DNA of 64,000 nt from UBA2970 sp965221075 (GTDB lineage: Bacteria > Verrucomicrobiota > Verrucomicrobiia > Limisphaerales > AAA164-E04), in contig OZ244865.1 in assembly GCA_965221075.1 (NCBI GenBank), forward strand, positions 2,480,001 through 2,544,000. Reading direction: 5' to 3'. Made by a program: the position numbers and the translations under genes. Positions 25,933-35,305 of the stretch are shown here, piece by piece; position 1 is the stretch's first letter, and every line of letters begins with the position of its first letter. The notes under the pieces are model-generated. The model saw only the letters and a list, made by a program, of their open reading frames with translations, ran no database searches and was not told the origin of the DNA.

Positions 25933-26406
25933 ATGCGCCACACCATATCCATCCTGGTCGAGAACCGGTTCGGGGCCCTGACCCGGATCGCGGGGCTCTT
26001 CAGCGGCCGTGGCTACAACATCGACACCCTCAACGTCGCCCCGACCCAGGACCAGAACACCTCCAAGATGACCATCGTCACCTGCGGCGACGACGCCACC
26101 CTGGAGCAGATCGTCAAGCAGCTCAACAAGCTGACCGACGTGCTCTCGGTGACCGACTTCCGCCGGCACGAGTACATCGACCGGGAGCTGGTGCTGGTCA
26201 AGATCCGGGTGGACCGCTCCAGCCGCCCCGAGATCATGCAGATCACCGACATCTTCCGGGGCAAGATCGTCGATGTCCAGGCCCAGACCCTCACCGTGGA
26301 GATCACCGGCGACGAGTCCAAGATCGACAAGTACATCGGGCTCATCGAGCAGTTCGGGGTGGTGGCCCTGACCCGCACCGGCAAGGTGGCCCTGTCCCGG
26401 AACTAG
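25933..26406 (+). CDS. ilvN: Acetolactate synthase small (regulatory) subunit
   Basis: The 157-residue protein carries an N-terminal ACT domain ('HTISILVENRFGALTRIAGLFSGRGYNI') and a C-terminal ALS_ss_C domain. It binds valine and activates and feedback-regulates the catalytic IlvB/I subunit in branched-chain amino-acid synthesis. The ilvB gene is not adjacent and must lie elsewhere. ilvC follows after 17 nt, forming an ilvNC unit without the catalytic subunit. Confidence 0.95.
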   Translation: MRHTISILVENRFGALTRIAGLFSGRGYNIDTLNVAPTQDQNTSKMTIVTCGDDATLEQIVKQLNKLTDVLSVTDFRRHEYIDRELVLVKIRVDRSSRPEIMQITDIFRGKIVDVQAQTLTVEITGDESKIDKYIGLIEQFGVVALTRTGKVALSRN

Positions 26407-26423
26407 CCGTCCCTACCCGAGAG

Positions 26424-27449
26424 ATGCCAGCGAGAGTGTACAAGGACAAGGACGCCGACCTGGGCGTGCTCACGGACAGGACCCTGGCGGTGGTGGGCTA
26501 CGGCTCGCAGGGCCACGCCCACGCCCTCAACCTGAAGGACAGCGGCTGCCGGGTGATCGTGGGCCTCTACCCCGGCAGCAAGTCGAGGGCCGCCGCCGAG
26601 GAGAACGGCTTCCGGGTGGTGTCCACTGCCGAGGCGGTGGCCGAGGCGGACGTTGCGTTCGTGGCCCTTCCCGACACCCGGCAGGCCGACGTCTACCGCA
26701 GGGACATCGAGCCCAGCCTCGAGAAGGGCAAGACCCTGCTCTTCTCCCACGGCTTCTCCGTCCACTTCGGGGCGGTGGCCCCGCCCGAGGAGGTGGACGT
26801 GATCCTGGTGGCCCCCAAGGGCCCGGGGCACATCGTCCGCCGCCAGTACCTGGAGGGCAAGGGGGTCCCCGCCCTGATCGCGGTCCACCAGAACCCCAGC
26901 CGCAAGGCCCGCAAGACGGCCCTGGCCTGGGCCAAGGGGATCGGCGCCACCCGTGCGGGAGTGCTGCAGACCACCTTCAAGGAGGAGACCGAGACCGATC
27001 TGTTCGGCGAGCAGACCGTGCTGTGCGGTGGGGCCACGGCCCTGATCCAGGCCGGCTACGAGGTGCTGGTAGAGGCCGGCTACCAGCCCGAGATGGCCTA
27101 CTTCGAGTGCCTCCACGAGCTGAAGCTGATCGTGGACCTGATCAACGAGTCGGGGATCTCGGGAATGCGCTTCTCGGTCTCCGAGACGGCCAAGTGGGGA
27201 GACGTCACGGTGGGGCCCAGGATCATCAACGAGAGCGTGAAGAACCGCATGCGGGCCGCCCTGAAGGAGATCCAGTCGGGGAAGTTCGCCCGCAACTGGA
27301 TCAGGGAGTACCAGGGCGGCTACAAGCGCTATGGCCAGCTGCTCAAGGAGGGGGAGAAGTCGGAGATCGAGAAGGTGGGCCGCCGCCTGCGGGGGCTGAT
27401 GCCCTGGATGCGGAAGCGCTCCCTCAAGGGCGTCCAGTCCTCCTACTGA
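26424..27449 (+). CDS. ilvC: Ketol-acid reductoisomerase
   Basis: The 341-residue class I enzyme converts acetolactate or acetohydroxybutyrate to dihydroxy acids with NAD(P)H and magnesium. The Rossmann loop is 'GYGSQGHAHALNL'; the 'YPGSKSR' loop, with serines that can bind the phosphate, suggests NADPH use. 'APKGPGH' and the metal-binding 'DLFGEQTVLCGG' and 'CLHELKLIVDL' motifs are intact. The ATG at 26424 is preceded by GAGAG, a weak ribosome-binding site. It is cotranscribed with ilvN. Confidence 0.97.
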   Translation: MPARVYKDKDADLGVLTDRTLAVVGYGSQGHAHALNLKDSGCRVIVGLYPGSKSRAAAEENGFRVVSTAEAVAEADVAFVALPDTRQADVYRRDIEPSLEKGKTLLFSHGFSVHFGAVAPPEEVDVILVAPKGPGHIVRRQYLEGKGVPALIAVHQNPSRKARKTALAWAKGIGATRAGVLQTTFKEETETDLFGEQTVLCGGATALIQAGYEVLVEAGYQPEMAYFECLHELKLIVDLINESGISGMRFSVSETAKWGDVTVGPRIINESVKNRMRAALKEIQSGKFARNWIREYQGGYKRYGQLLKEGEKSEIEKVGRRLRGLMPWMRKRSLKGVQSSY

Positions 27450-27467
27450 GCCCCGATCGAGCCCGGT

Positions 27468-27492
27468 CCCGCCCGATCCGCGCCAGGGCGGG
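27468..27492 (+). terminator. Possible hairpin terminator after ilvC
   Basis: CCCGCCC (27468-27474) and GGGCGGG (27486-27492) form a 7-bp stem with an 11-nt loop, 19 nt past the ilvC stop. No T-run follows, so it may only be a pause or 3'-end stabilising structure. Confidence 0.4.
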
Positions 27493-27533
27493 GAAACCAT
27501 CGCGCCCCCGGGGTGTTCAACCGGTACAGAGAG

Positions 27534-28337
27534 ATGAAACATTCCCTCCTTCCATGGGGGCTGCTGGCGGCAGCGGCCCTTCTGGCTCCTGCCGCGGCCC
27601 AGGAGACGGACGCGGAGCCCCCCGGCGAATCCGCACCGAAGCTGCTCGACGAAAGGTACCGGACCATCCTGGACCGCAACCCCTTCAACCTGCAGCCCGA
27701 GCCAGAACCCGAACCGGAGCCCGAGCCCGAGCCCGAACCGGAGCCCGAGCCCGAGCCGGTCTCCATCGACCATCTCAACCTGGTGCTGGTCGGCTTCGAC
27801 ACCCGGGGCGGCAAGAGCCGGGTGTGGATCTCCATGTTGGTCCCGGAATCGGGCGAGGAGGGGCAGCCTCCGATCTCCCGTCACTACGGGCTGCGGGAGG
27901 AGGACGAGCAGAACGGCATCAAGGTGGTCAGTATCGATCCCCGGGGAGTGGTGGACATCGAGTACGAGGGCTCTCCCCACCAGCTGGACTTCAAGAGCCA
28001 CGGCAACAAGGCCAAGGCCAAGGCCAAGACGGCCCAGAGTACATCGGAAAGAGCCAGGACCAATAAGAGAATCGCCTCAAGGCCCGCGTCCGTCCTGGGC
28101 GACAACAACATCAACAGGAATCCCCGCACCTCCCCGACCCAGGCCAGGCAGCGTTCCGGCCAGGGATCCACCAGCAACTCCGCCCAACGCGCTCCCTCCG
28201 GACCGGCGCTCAGCAGGGACGAGCAGCTGATCATGATGGAGACCCAGAGGGTGATGTGGGAAAAGGAGGGCAGGAGCACCCCGCCGATGCCTCCCCTCAG
28301 GGATCCCTCGACGATACCGGGACTGCCGGGAAGGTGA
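27534..28337 (+). CDS. Secreted protein with a Pro-Glu repeat rod
   Basis: The 267-residue product has a signal peptide (hydrophobic LLPWGLLAAAALLAPAAAQ), a short conserved-looking segment 'RYRTILDRNPFNL', a 21-residue uninterrupted Pro-Glu alternation, a beta-rich domain ('LNLVLVGFDTRGGKSRVWISML...'), and a basic, Ser/Asn-rich disordered C-terminal third. The 'RNPF' plus small beta-domain arrangement recalls GspC/PilP-like pilus or secretion parts, but this is speculative. The PE rod resembles the TonB periplasmic spacer. The ATG at 27534 is chosen over a GTG at 27513 because it gives a normal signal peptide and follows AGAGAG. Confidence 0.7.
   Translation: MKHSLLPWGLLAAAALLAPAAAQETDAEPPGESAPKLLDERYRTILDRNPFNLQPEPEPEPEPEPEPEPEPEPEPVSIDHLNLVLVGFDTRGGKSRVWISMLVPESGEEGQPPISRHYGLREEDEQNGIKVVSIDPRGVVDIEYEGSPHQLDFKSHGNKAKAKAKTAQSTSERARTNKRIASRPASVLGDNNINRNPRTSPTQARQRSGQGSTSNSAQRAPSGPALSRDEQLIMMETQRVMWEKEGRSTPPMPPLRDPSTIPGLPGR
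27696..27758 (+). repeat. Hexanucleotide repeat (CCC/CCG GAG/GAA) coding Pro-Glu
   Basis: About ten imperfect copies of a 6-bp unit (CCCGAG, CCGGAG, CCCGAA, CCAGAA) encode an unbroken PE repeat in the secreted protein gene. Unit gain or loss would keep the frame and change the rod length. Confidence 0.85.
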
Positions 28338-28398
28338 GGCGGGGGAGAGCCGATCCCCCTCGCGGGGAAGGGGGGCGGCCCGTTCCCTCCGGCCCCTG

Positions 28399-31300
28399 AT
28401 GGAACTCCCCTGGCATCTGTGGGTCGACACTGGAGGGACCTTCACCGACTGCCTGGCCCGGAGCCCCGGGGGCGGGATCCGGCAGGCCAAGGTCCTCTCC
28501 AGCGGACGCCTCAGGGCCACCCTGATCGGCATCGGAGGAGACGGCGATTGCCGGATCGGGCCCGCCTGGCCCGACTTCGACGGATTCCTGGACGGAGCCC
28601 GCATCGGGCCGGTGGGTTCTCCCGGCAAGTCCCGAGTCGTCCTATCCCACCAGGCCGGCCCCGGACGGGTGGTGGTCGAGGGCGGTATGGAGGCAGCCGG
28701 GCCGGGCGACCCCCTGGAGATCGACTTCGGCCAGGAGGCCCCGGTGGTCGCCGCCCGCCTGGTCACCCGCACCCCCCGGGGCCGCCCCCTGCCGCCGATG
28801 GAGATGCGGCTGGCAACCACCCGGGCCACCAACGCCCTACTGGAAGGCTCGGGGGGGCGGGTGGCGTTCTTCGTCACGAGGGGCTTCGCCGACCTGCTGC
28901 CGATCGGGACGCAGCAGCGTCCCCGCCTCTTCGACCTGGACATCCGCAGGCCGAAGGCGCTGGCCCGCCATGTGGTCGAGGTCGACGAGCGGATCGGCGC
29001 CGACGGCCGGGTCCTCAAGCCGCTGGATCCCGGCAGCCTGGAGGAGGAGGCGGGCCGCCTGCTCGCCTCGGGCGTGGATTCGGCCGCCATCGCCTTCCTG
29101 CACTCCTGGAGGAACCCGCGGCACGAGCGGCTCCTGGCCGAGCGGCTGCGCGGCATGGGCTTCGGGCACGTCTCGGTCTCCAGCGCCCTGGGATCGTCCA
29201 TCGGGTTCCTGCCCCGGGCCGAGACCGCAGTGGTCAACGCCTACCTGGCTCCGGTGATGGAGCGCTACCTGGAGACGATCCGGGAGGGGCTGGACGGGCA
29301 GCCCCTGCAGCTGATGACCAGCGCCGGGGGCCTGGTCCCCGACCGGTCATTCTGCCCCAAGGACGCCCTGCTCAGCGGCCCGGCCGGCGGGGTGGTGGGC
29401 GCGGCCATGAGCGGGAGGGAGCTGGGCCGGGAGCGGATCATCGGATTCGACATGGGAGGGACGAGCGCCGACGTCTCGCGTTATGCCGGGAAGTTCGACT
29501 ACCGCTTCGAGCACCGGGTGGGACCCGCCACCCTGCTGGCCCCCTCTCTGCGCATCGAGACGGTGGCGGCCGGAGGCGGATCGATATGCAGCCAGGGCCT
29601 CGAGGGCCTGGCCGTGGGGCCGGAGAGCGCCGGAGCGTCGCCGGGCCCGGCCTGCTACGGGGCCGGAGGCCCCCTCACGCTGACCGACGTCAACCTGCTG
29701 CTGGGACGGATGGATCCGGACCTGTTCGGCATTCCGGCGAGCCTCCCCGCGGCCCGGGCCGCCCTGCGCCGGCTGATGGAGTCCATGGAGGATCCCCTCC
29801 GGATCGGCGAGGAAGCGCTGCTGGAGGGCTTCCTGCGGATCGCCGACCAGAGGATGGCCGACGCCATCAGGAACATCTCGGTGCGCGAGGGCTACGACCC
29901 CGCCGGCTGCACCCTGGTGGCCTTCGGGGGGGCCGGCGGGCAGCACGCCTGCGCCATCGCCCGGATCCTCGGCATCTCCAGCATCCTCCTTCCCGGACGG
30001 GCCGGCCTGCTCAGCGCCCACGGACTGCGCTTCGCCCACCTGGAGAGCTTCCACCGCGTTCCCGTCCTGCGCCCCCTGGAGGCGGTGCGGCCGGATCTGG
30101 AGGCGATGGCAGAGGAGGCGTCCCGCAAGGCGGCGGGAGAGCTGGAGCGGATGGGAGCGCCGCCCGGACGGACGGACCGGGGCCGCCTGCTGCTCCACCT
30201 GCGCCTGGAGGGGCAGGAAGCCTCGGAGGAGATCGAATTCTCCGAGGGCATGGACGTGGAGAAGGCCTTCCTGGAGCGCTACCGGAGGATCTTCGGATAC
30301 CGGCCCCGGGGACGCCGCGTGGAGCTTCTCTCGATGGTGGCCAGCGCCCGCTCCCGGGACCAGCCCCCGCCCTCGCCGCGCCCCGCGGCCGCTCCGGGAC
30401 GCCCCGGGCGCAGGCCCGAGGGGGAGCTGCGCCCCCCTGTCGGGGATCCGGCCCGGAAGGTGCCGGTCCACCACCGCGGCGCCGTCCGGGAGGGGGAGAG
30501 CATCGCCGGACCGGCCATCGTGCAGGACGGGTGCTCGACGGCGTTCGTCGATCCGGGCTGGCGGGCCGCCGGGCAGCGGGACGGAGCCCTCCTGCTGGAA
30601 GCCGCGGAACCTCTCCGGGAGAAGCGGAGCGGCGGTGAGCCGGATCCGATCCGGGAGGAGATCCAGGCGCACCGGTTCCGCCACCTGGTCTCGGAGATGG
30701 GCGTCCGGCTGGAGCGCGCCTCGGTCTCCACCAACGTGAAGGATCGCCGGGACTTCTCCTGCGCACTGCTGGATCCCGAGGGGAGGCTGCTGGCCAACGC
30801 TCCGCACATCCCGGTGCACCTGGGGGCCATGGGACGCTGCGTTCGGGCCGTGCGCGAGGCCCTGGAGCTGGCTCCGGGCGACATGGCGGTGACCAACCAC
30901 CCCGGCTACGGAGGCTCCCACCTCCCCGACATCACCGTGATCTCGCCGGTCTTCGACCGGAGCGGGACCCTGCTGGGCCATGTGGCCAACCGGGCGCACC
31001 ACGCCGAGCTGGGAGGCGTCCTTCCCGGATCGATGCCCCCCGGCGCCCGCTGCCTGGAGGAGGAGGGCGTGGTGATCGCCCCCCGGCACCTCTACCGCCG
31101 GGGCGAGGCCCGCTGGGAGGAGATGGAGCGCATCCTGCGGGAGGCCCGCCATCCGAGCCGCAGTCCCGAGGACAACCTCGCCGACCTGCGGGCCCAGGCC
31201 GCCGCCGCCCTGGAAGGCTCCAGGGCGCTGCAGCAGCTGGCCCTCGGGGAGGGGACCTCCTCCCTGCTGGGGATCATGGAGCGGCTGCGGCAGCGTGCCG

Positions 31301-32172
31301 CCGAGGCCATGGAGCGCGCCCTGAGGGCCCGGCCGCCCCTCCGCCGATCCCTGGCCGAGACGCTAGACGACGGGACTCCAATCGCCATCGCCATCGAACT
31401 GGAGGAAGGAAGGCTGGCCATCGACTTCGCCGGCACCGCCGCCAGCCATCCGGGCAGCTTCAACGCCACGCCCGCCATCGTCCACAGCGTGGTCCTCTAC
31501 GTGCTGCGGCTGCTCGTCGACCGTCCCCTCCCGCTCAACGAGGGCCTGCTTGAGCCCATCGACATCCGCCTGCCGCGCTGCTTCCTCAATCCCGAGTTCC
31601 CCGGGGATCCCGGGCAATGCCCCGCGGTGGTCGCCGGCAACGTGGAGACCAGCCAGCGCATCGCCGACGCCCTGGTCCGGGCCCTGGGGCTGGCGGCCGG
31701 AAGCCAGGGCACCATGAACAACCTGATCTTCGGCAACCGCAGGGCCAGCTACTACGAGACCATCGGCGGGGGGACCGGAGCGGGCCCCGGCTTCGACGGG
31801 GCCCACGGGGTCCATTCCCACATGACCAACACCGGCATCACCGATCCGGAGATCCTAGAGAGCCGCTTCCCGGCGAGGCTCGACCGCTTCGCCCTCCGGA
31901 CCGGGAGCGGGGGCCGCGGCAGGCGTCCGGGAGGCGACGGCCTGGTCAGGCAGCTGACCTTCACCGAGCCGGTCGAGGTGTCCCTGCTCTCCCAGCGACG
32001 GCGGGAGCCTCCCCCGGGGCTGGAGGGCGGCGGCCCTGGCAGGAGGGGGCAGCAGTCCGTGCTCGATCCGGACGGCTCCCGCAGGCCGCTGCCCCACGCC
32101 TGCAGCCTCTCCCTGGAGGCGGGCCAGTCGCTGCTGATCGAGACTCCGGGAGGAGGGGGGTGGGGATCGTGA
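28399..32172 (+). CDS. Fused hydantoinase/5-oxoprolinase (HyuA-HyuB type)
   Basis: The 1257-residue protein joins a HyuA-like ATP-binding part and a HyuB-like part, the architecture of ATP-dependent 5-oxoprolinases, which open 5-oxoproline to glutamate. The HyuA part starts with 'WVDTGGTFTDC' and has 'TTRATNALLEG' and 'FDMGGTSADVS' (near residue 352). The HyuB part begins near residue 750 with 'REEIQAHRFRHLVSEMG' and includes 'VTNHPGYGGSHLPDI'. About 80 extra residues lie between the first nucleotide loop and TTRATNALLEG, as in some PVC homologues. The substrate could be another lactam. Its stop overlaps the next gene's GTG start (GTGA), suggesting coupled translation with an ABC transporter. 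Confidence 0.88.
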   Translation: MELPWHLWVDTGGTFTDCLARSPGGGIRQAKVLSSGRLRATLIGIGGDGDCRIGPAWPDFDGFLDGARIGPVGSPGKSRVVLSHQAGPGRVVVEGGMEAAGPGDPLEIDFGQEAPVVAARLVTRTPRGRPLPPMEMRLATTRATNALLEGSGGRVAFFVTRGFADLLPIGTQQRPRLFDLDIRRPKALARHVVEVDERIGADGRVLKPLDPGSLEEEAGRLLASGVDSAAIAFLHSWRNPRHERLLAERLRGMGFGHVSVSSALGSSIGFLPRAETAVVNAYLAPVMERYLETIREGLDGQPLQLMTSAGGLVPDRSFCPKDALLSGPAGGVVGAAMSGRELGRERIIGFDMGGTSADVSRYAGKFDYRFEHRVGPATLLAPSLRIETVAAGGGSICSQGLEGLAVGPESAGASPGPACYGAGGPLTLTDVNLLLGRMDPDLFGIPASLPAARAALRRLMESMEDPLRIGEEALLEGFLRIADQRMADAIRNISVREGYDPAGCTLVAFGGAGGQHACAIARILGISSILLPGRAGLLSAHGLRFAHLESFHRVPVLRPLEAVRPDLEAMAEEASRKAAGELERMGAPPGRTDRGRLLLHLRLEGQEASEEIEFSEGMDVEKAFLERYRRIFGYRPRGRRVELLSMVASARSRDQPPPSPRPAAAPGRPGRRPEGELRPPVGDPARKVPVHHRGAVREGESIAGPAIVQDGCSTAFVDPGWRAAGQRDGALLLEAAEPLREKRSGGEPDPIREEIQAHRFRHLVSEMGVRLERASVSTNVKDRRDFSCALLDPEGRLLANAPHIPVHLGAMGRCVRAVREALELAPGDMAVTNHPGYGGSHLPDITVISPVFDRSGTLLGHVANRAHHAELGGVLPGSMPPGARCLEEEGVVIAPRHLYRRGEARWEEMERILREARHPSRSPEDNLADLRAQAAAALEGSRALQQLALGEGTSSLLGIMERLRQRAAEAMERALRARPPLRRSLAETLDDGTPIAIAIELEEGRLAIDFAGTAASHPGSFNATPAIVHSVVLYVLRLLVDRPLPLNEGLLEPIDIRLPRCFLNPEFPGDPGQCPAVVAGNVETSQRIADALVRALGLAAGSQGTMNNLIFGNRRASYYETIGGGTGAGPGFDGAHGVHSHMTNTGITDPEILESRFPARLDRFALRTGSGGRGRRPGGDGLVRQLTFTEPVEVSLLSQRRREPPPGLEGGGPGRRGQQSVLDPDGSRRPLPHACSLSLEAGQSLLIETPGGGGWGS

Positions 32173-33107
32173 GCGGGGAGGATCCGCCGGCCATCGAGGT
32201 GGTGGATCTGGAGCGGCGCTACGCCGGCCTGGCGGCCGTCAAGGGCGTCTCCTTCAAGATCGGACGGGGGGAGGCGGTCGGGTTCCTGGGTCCCAACGGG
32301 GCGGGCAAGAGCACCACCCTGCGCATGCTGAGCACCTTCCTCGCCCCGACCCGGGGATCGGTGCGGATCAACGGCCACGACGCCTTCGCCGAGCCGATCG
32401 CCGCCCGGCGGTCGCTGGGGTACCTTCCCGAAGGCAATCCCCTGCCCCCGGAGATGAGGGTGGAGGAATACCTGCGCTACCGCGCCCGGCTCAAGGGAGC
32501 CCCGGGAAGGGAGCGGACGGCCCGGACCCTGGAGGCCTGCGGGCTGGTCCCGGTGCGGAGGCGGCTCCTGGGCCAGCTCTCGCTGGGGTACCGCAGGCGG
32601 GTGGGCCTGGCCGACGCGCTGGTGCACTCCCCTTCCCTGCTGATCCTGGACGAGCCCACCTCGGGACTGGATCCGGGCCAGCAGCGCGAGGTGCGCTCGC
32701 TGATCCGGGCCCAGGCGCCCGAGCGGACGGTGCTGCTGTCCACCCACCGGCTCTCGGAGGTCTCCCGGATCTGCGGCCGGGTCCTGGTGCTCCACCAGGG
32801 CCGCCTGCTGGCCGACGAGCCGACCCGGACCCTGGAGCAGCGATTCGAAGGGGGGATCCTGGTCGAGCTGGAGGGCCCGCCCGGGGCGCTGGAGGACTCG
32901 CTGAGGGAGTGGGCCCCGGGACTGGAGCCGGTTCCCGAGGGGGAGGATCCGCCCTTCCGCCGCTTCCGGCTGGAGGGCCGGGCCGATCCAGGGCTGCGGG
33001 TGCGGATCTTCCAGGAAGCGGCCCGGCGCGGCTGGAGGCTCCGGGAGCTGTCCCAGCGGAGGAACTCGCTGGAGGAGGTCTTCCTCCGCATGACCGGCTC
33101 GCGATGA
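32169..33107 (+). CDS. ABC transporter ATPase (GldA-like)
   Basis: The 312-residue ATP-binding subunit has Walker A GPNGAGKST (residues 41-49), an ABC signature with a variant LSLGYRRR, and Walker B 'LLILDEPTSGLDP'. It resembles the ATPases of Gld-type ABC-2 exporters. The GTG start overlaps the oxoprolinase stop and the stop overlaps the permease start (ATGA). With the next three genes it forms a conserved ABC/GldG/DUF4340 module found in many verrucomicrobia, spirochaetes and Bacteroidota. Confidence 0.9.
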   Translation: MSGEDPPAIEVVDLERRYAGLAAVKGVSFKIGRGEAVGFLGPNGAGKSTTLRMLSTFLAPTRGSVRINGHDAFAEPIAARRSLGYLPEGNPLPPEMRVEEYLRYRARLKGAPGRERTARTLEACGLVPVRRRLLGQLSLGYRRRVGLADALVHSPSLLILDEPTSGLDPGQQREVRSLIRAQAPERTVLLSTHRLSEVSRICGRVLVLHQGRLLADEPTRTLEQRFEGGILVELEGPPGALEDSLREWAPGLEPVPEGEDPPFRRFRLEGRADPGLRVRIFQEAARRGWRLRELSQRRNSLEEVFLRMTGSR

Positions 33108-33856
33108 AGCTGGTCCTGCTGATGGCCCGCCGGGAGCTGGCGGCCTCGTTCCGCACTCCGGGCGGCTACCTGATGCTCGCCTCGGTGATGTTCCTGACCG
33201 GCCTGAGCGTGCTGGGAATGGCCTGGGCGGCCAACGGGGAGGCTCTCGACATCCCCATCACCGAGGCGGTCTACAGCTCCCCCTTCTTCTGGATCATCGT
33301 GCTGCTCTCGGCCCCGGCCGTCACCATGGGGACCTACGCCCAGGAGAGGGCCAGCGGCGCCTGGGAGACGCTCATGACCGCGCCGGTCGGCTCCCTGCAG
33401 GTGGTGATCGCCAAGTTCCTGGCCGCCTGGATCTTCTTCCTCCTGCTCTGGGCCTTCCTGCCGGCGTGCCTCTACCTCCTGGCGCCCCACTTCGACGATC
33501 CCTCGCTGGTCAACTGGAGGATCCTGCTCTCCAGCCTGGCGGGGATCGGCCTGCTGGGAGCCCTCTACGTCTCGATGGGCACCCTGGCCTCCTCCCTGGT
33601 CCGCAGCCAGGCCCTGGCCGCGGTGCTGGCCTTCGCCCTGGGGATGCTGCTCTTCCTGCAGAGCTTCCTGGCCTTCCGGATCGGGGATTCGGGAGGGGCC
33701 TGGGCCGGATTCTTCGCCGCCACCTCCCTGTTCCTGCAGCTGGAGGACTTCGTCCGGGGAGTGATCGATTCCCGCCACATCGCCTTCCAGCTCTCCCTGA
33801 CCGGGCTGTTCCTCTACCTCAACTGGCAGGCGGTGGAGGCGCGCCGCTGGCTCTAG
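33104..33856 (+). CDS. ABC-2 type permease (GldF-like)
   Basis: The 250-residue inner-membrane protein has six predicted helices with the ABC-2 organisation ('RRELAASFRTPGGYLML' near the start, 'QERASGAWETLMTAPV' in the first cytoplasmic loop). It is the membrane partner of the preceding ATPase, with which it overlaps by 4 nt. The substrate is unknown; in Bacteroidota relatives belong to gliding complexes, but the family is much wider than gliding bacteria. Confidence 0.9.
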   Translation: MKLVLLMARRELAASFRTPGGYLMLASVMFLTGLSVLGMAWAANGEALDIPITEAVYSSPFFWIIVLLSAPAVTMGTYAQERASGAWETLMTAPVGSLQVVIAKFLAAWIFFLLLWAFLPACLYLLAPHFDDPSLVNWRILLSSLAGIGLLGALYVSMGTLASSLVRSQALAAVLAFALGMLLFLQSFLAFRIGDSGGAWAGFFAATSLFLQLEDFVRGVIDSRHIAFQLSLTGLFLYLNWQAVEARRWL

Positions 33857-33864
33857 CCAGGCCC

Positions 33865-35265
33865 ATGGGAAAGCCGAGGCGCATACCGACCCTGCTGTCC
33901 ATGGCGGTCTCGATCCTGTCGGCCGCGTCCCTGGCCGGCCTGGCCAGCTTCATCGCGGCCCACTATCCGGCGCGCCTGCAGCTCTCCCCCCACCACCGCT
34001 ACGAGCTCTCGCCGGACACCCTGGCGGTCCTGGAGCGGCTGGAGAGCGAGGTGGAGGTAGTGATCTACTCCCGGCGGGACGAGCCCACCGGGCTGCGCTC
34101 CTCGATCGAGCTCCTCCTGGAGGAGTACGCTCTCCGCTGCCCGCTCCTGCGCCTGCGCCAGGTGGACTACCTCCGAGACCGGGCGGCGGCGGACGCGCTG
34201 GCCCGGTCCCACGGCCTGGAGTCGCGCCCCGACTCGGACACGGTGATCTTCGCCTCGGGAGGGCGGAGCCGGAGGATCGCCTTCGGGGAGCTGCGGGAGC
34301 TGCAGGTGGCCGACCGGGTGCAGCAGGCCCTCGGCCGCAGGGAGGTGCGGGAGGTGGGCTTCCGGGGGGAGCAGCTGTTCACCTCGGCCCTCTGGCACCT
34401 GTCCGCGGGCACCTCGCCCCGCGTTGCCCTGGTGCAGGGACACGGGGAGCACCATCCCGAGCAGGAATACTCCCAGCTGGTGCGCGCCCTGGAGGAGAGG
34501 AACTTCCAGGTGGAGCCCCTCGACCGCCTCTCCTCGCTGGAAGGCTACTCCATGGCCCTGATCGCGGGCCCCCGCTCCCCCTACTCCCCGCAGGAGATCG
34601 AGGCGCTCGACGCCTACCTCCGCGGCGGAGGCCGCCTGCTCCTGCTCCTGGGGCACCGGAGCGCGGGGCAGGCCGACCGGCTGGAGGCCTGGCTGCGCCG
34701 GTGGGGCGTCCGCATGGGAAGCGCCCCGGTGGAGGACGAGCCCCAGCGCATGGGAACCGGCATCGCGGTCACCGAATTCGCCGACCACCCGCTGACCGCC
34801 CCCCTGGTGGAAAAGGGCGTGGGAGTGCAGCTGACCCTGCCCCGCTCGGCCGGAATCCTCCCCGGGACGGCCCGGAGCCTTCCCGGATGGAAGGGCATTC
34901 CCGTCGCCTTCACTTCGCGGCGCGGCCTGACCCGGGGCTTCCGGGGGCCGGTTCCGCTTGCGGCTGCGGTGGAGGTGGAGAGGGCGCAGGGGCCCGCCGC
35001 CCGCATCCTGGCCGTAGGCAGCTCCCGCTTCCTGGCCGACGACCGGATCGGGTCCCTGGCCAACCGGGACTTCGGCGTCCTGGCCGCCGGATGGCTGGCC
35101 GGCGAGACCGCCCTGATCCAGGGGATCGGCCCCCAGCCCATCCACCGCTTCCGCCTGGCTCTCACCGGCGAGGAGTTCCGCCGGCTCGCCTGGCTGATGC
35201 TGGGGATCGGCCCCGGATCTGTCATTCTGCTGGGGACTGGGGTATGGTTCTACCGCCGAATCTGA
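33865..35265 (+). CDS. GldG-family ABC-associated protein
   Basis: The 466-residue protein has an N-terminal membrane helix, a large periplasmic domain of the ABC_transp_aux/GldG type ('VEVVIYSRRDEPTGLRSSIELLLEEYA...', 'VALVQGHGEHHPEQEYSQL', 'LRGGGRLLLLLGH') and a C-terminal helix near the end (GSVILLGTGVWFY). It starts 8 nt after the permease and should work with it. The domain resembles IFT52/GldG modules that bind sugars or protein partners; its role is unproven. Confidence 0.85.
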   Translation: MGKPRRIPTLLSMAVSILSAASLAGLASFIAAHYPARLQLSPHHRYELSPDTLAVLERLESEVEVVIYSRRDEPTGLRSSIELLLEEYALRCPLLRLRQVDYLRDRAAADALARSHGLESRPDSDTVIFASGGRSRRIAFGELRELQVADRVQQALGRREVREVGFRGEQLFTSALWHLSAGTSPRVALVQGHGEHHPEQEYSQLVRALEERNFQVEPLDRLSSLEGYSMALIAGPRSPYSPQEIEALDAYLRGGGRLLLLLGHRSAGQADRLEAWLRRWGVRMGSAPVEDEPQRMGTGIAVTEFADHPLTAPLVEKGVGVQLTLPRSAGILPGTARSLPGWKGIPVAFTSRRGLTRGFRGPVPLAAAVEVERAQGPAARILAVGSSRFLADDRIGSLANRDFGVLAAGWLAGETALIQGIGPQPIHRFRLALTGEEFRRLAWLMLGIGPGSVILLGTGVWFYRRI

Positions 35266-35305
35266 CGATGCCGCCCATCATCCCCCAGCACGGGGAGCCC
35301 GGTCC

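Noticed and set aside
27696..27758. CRISPR-like or intergenic tandem array
   Set aside because: The repeat is a coding Pro-Glu tract inside a secreted protein gene with 6-bp units and no spacers. No CRISPR array was seen anywhere in the window.
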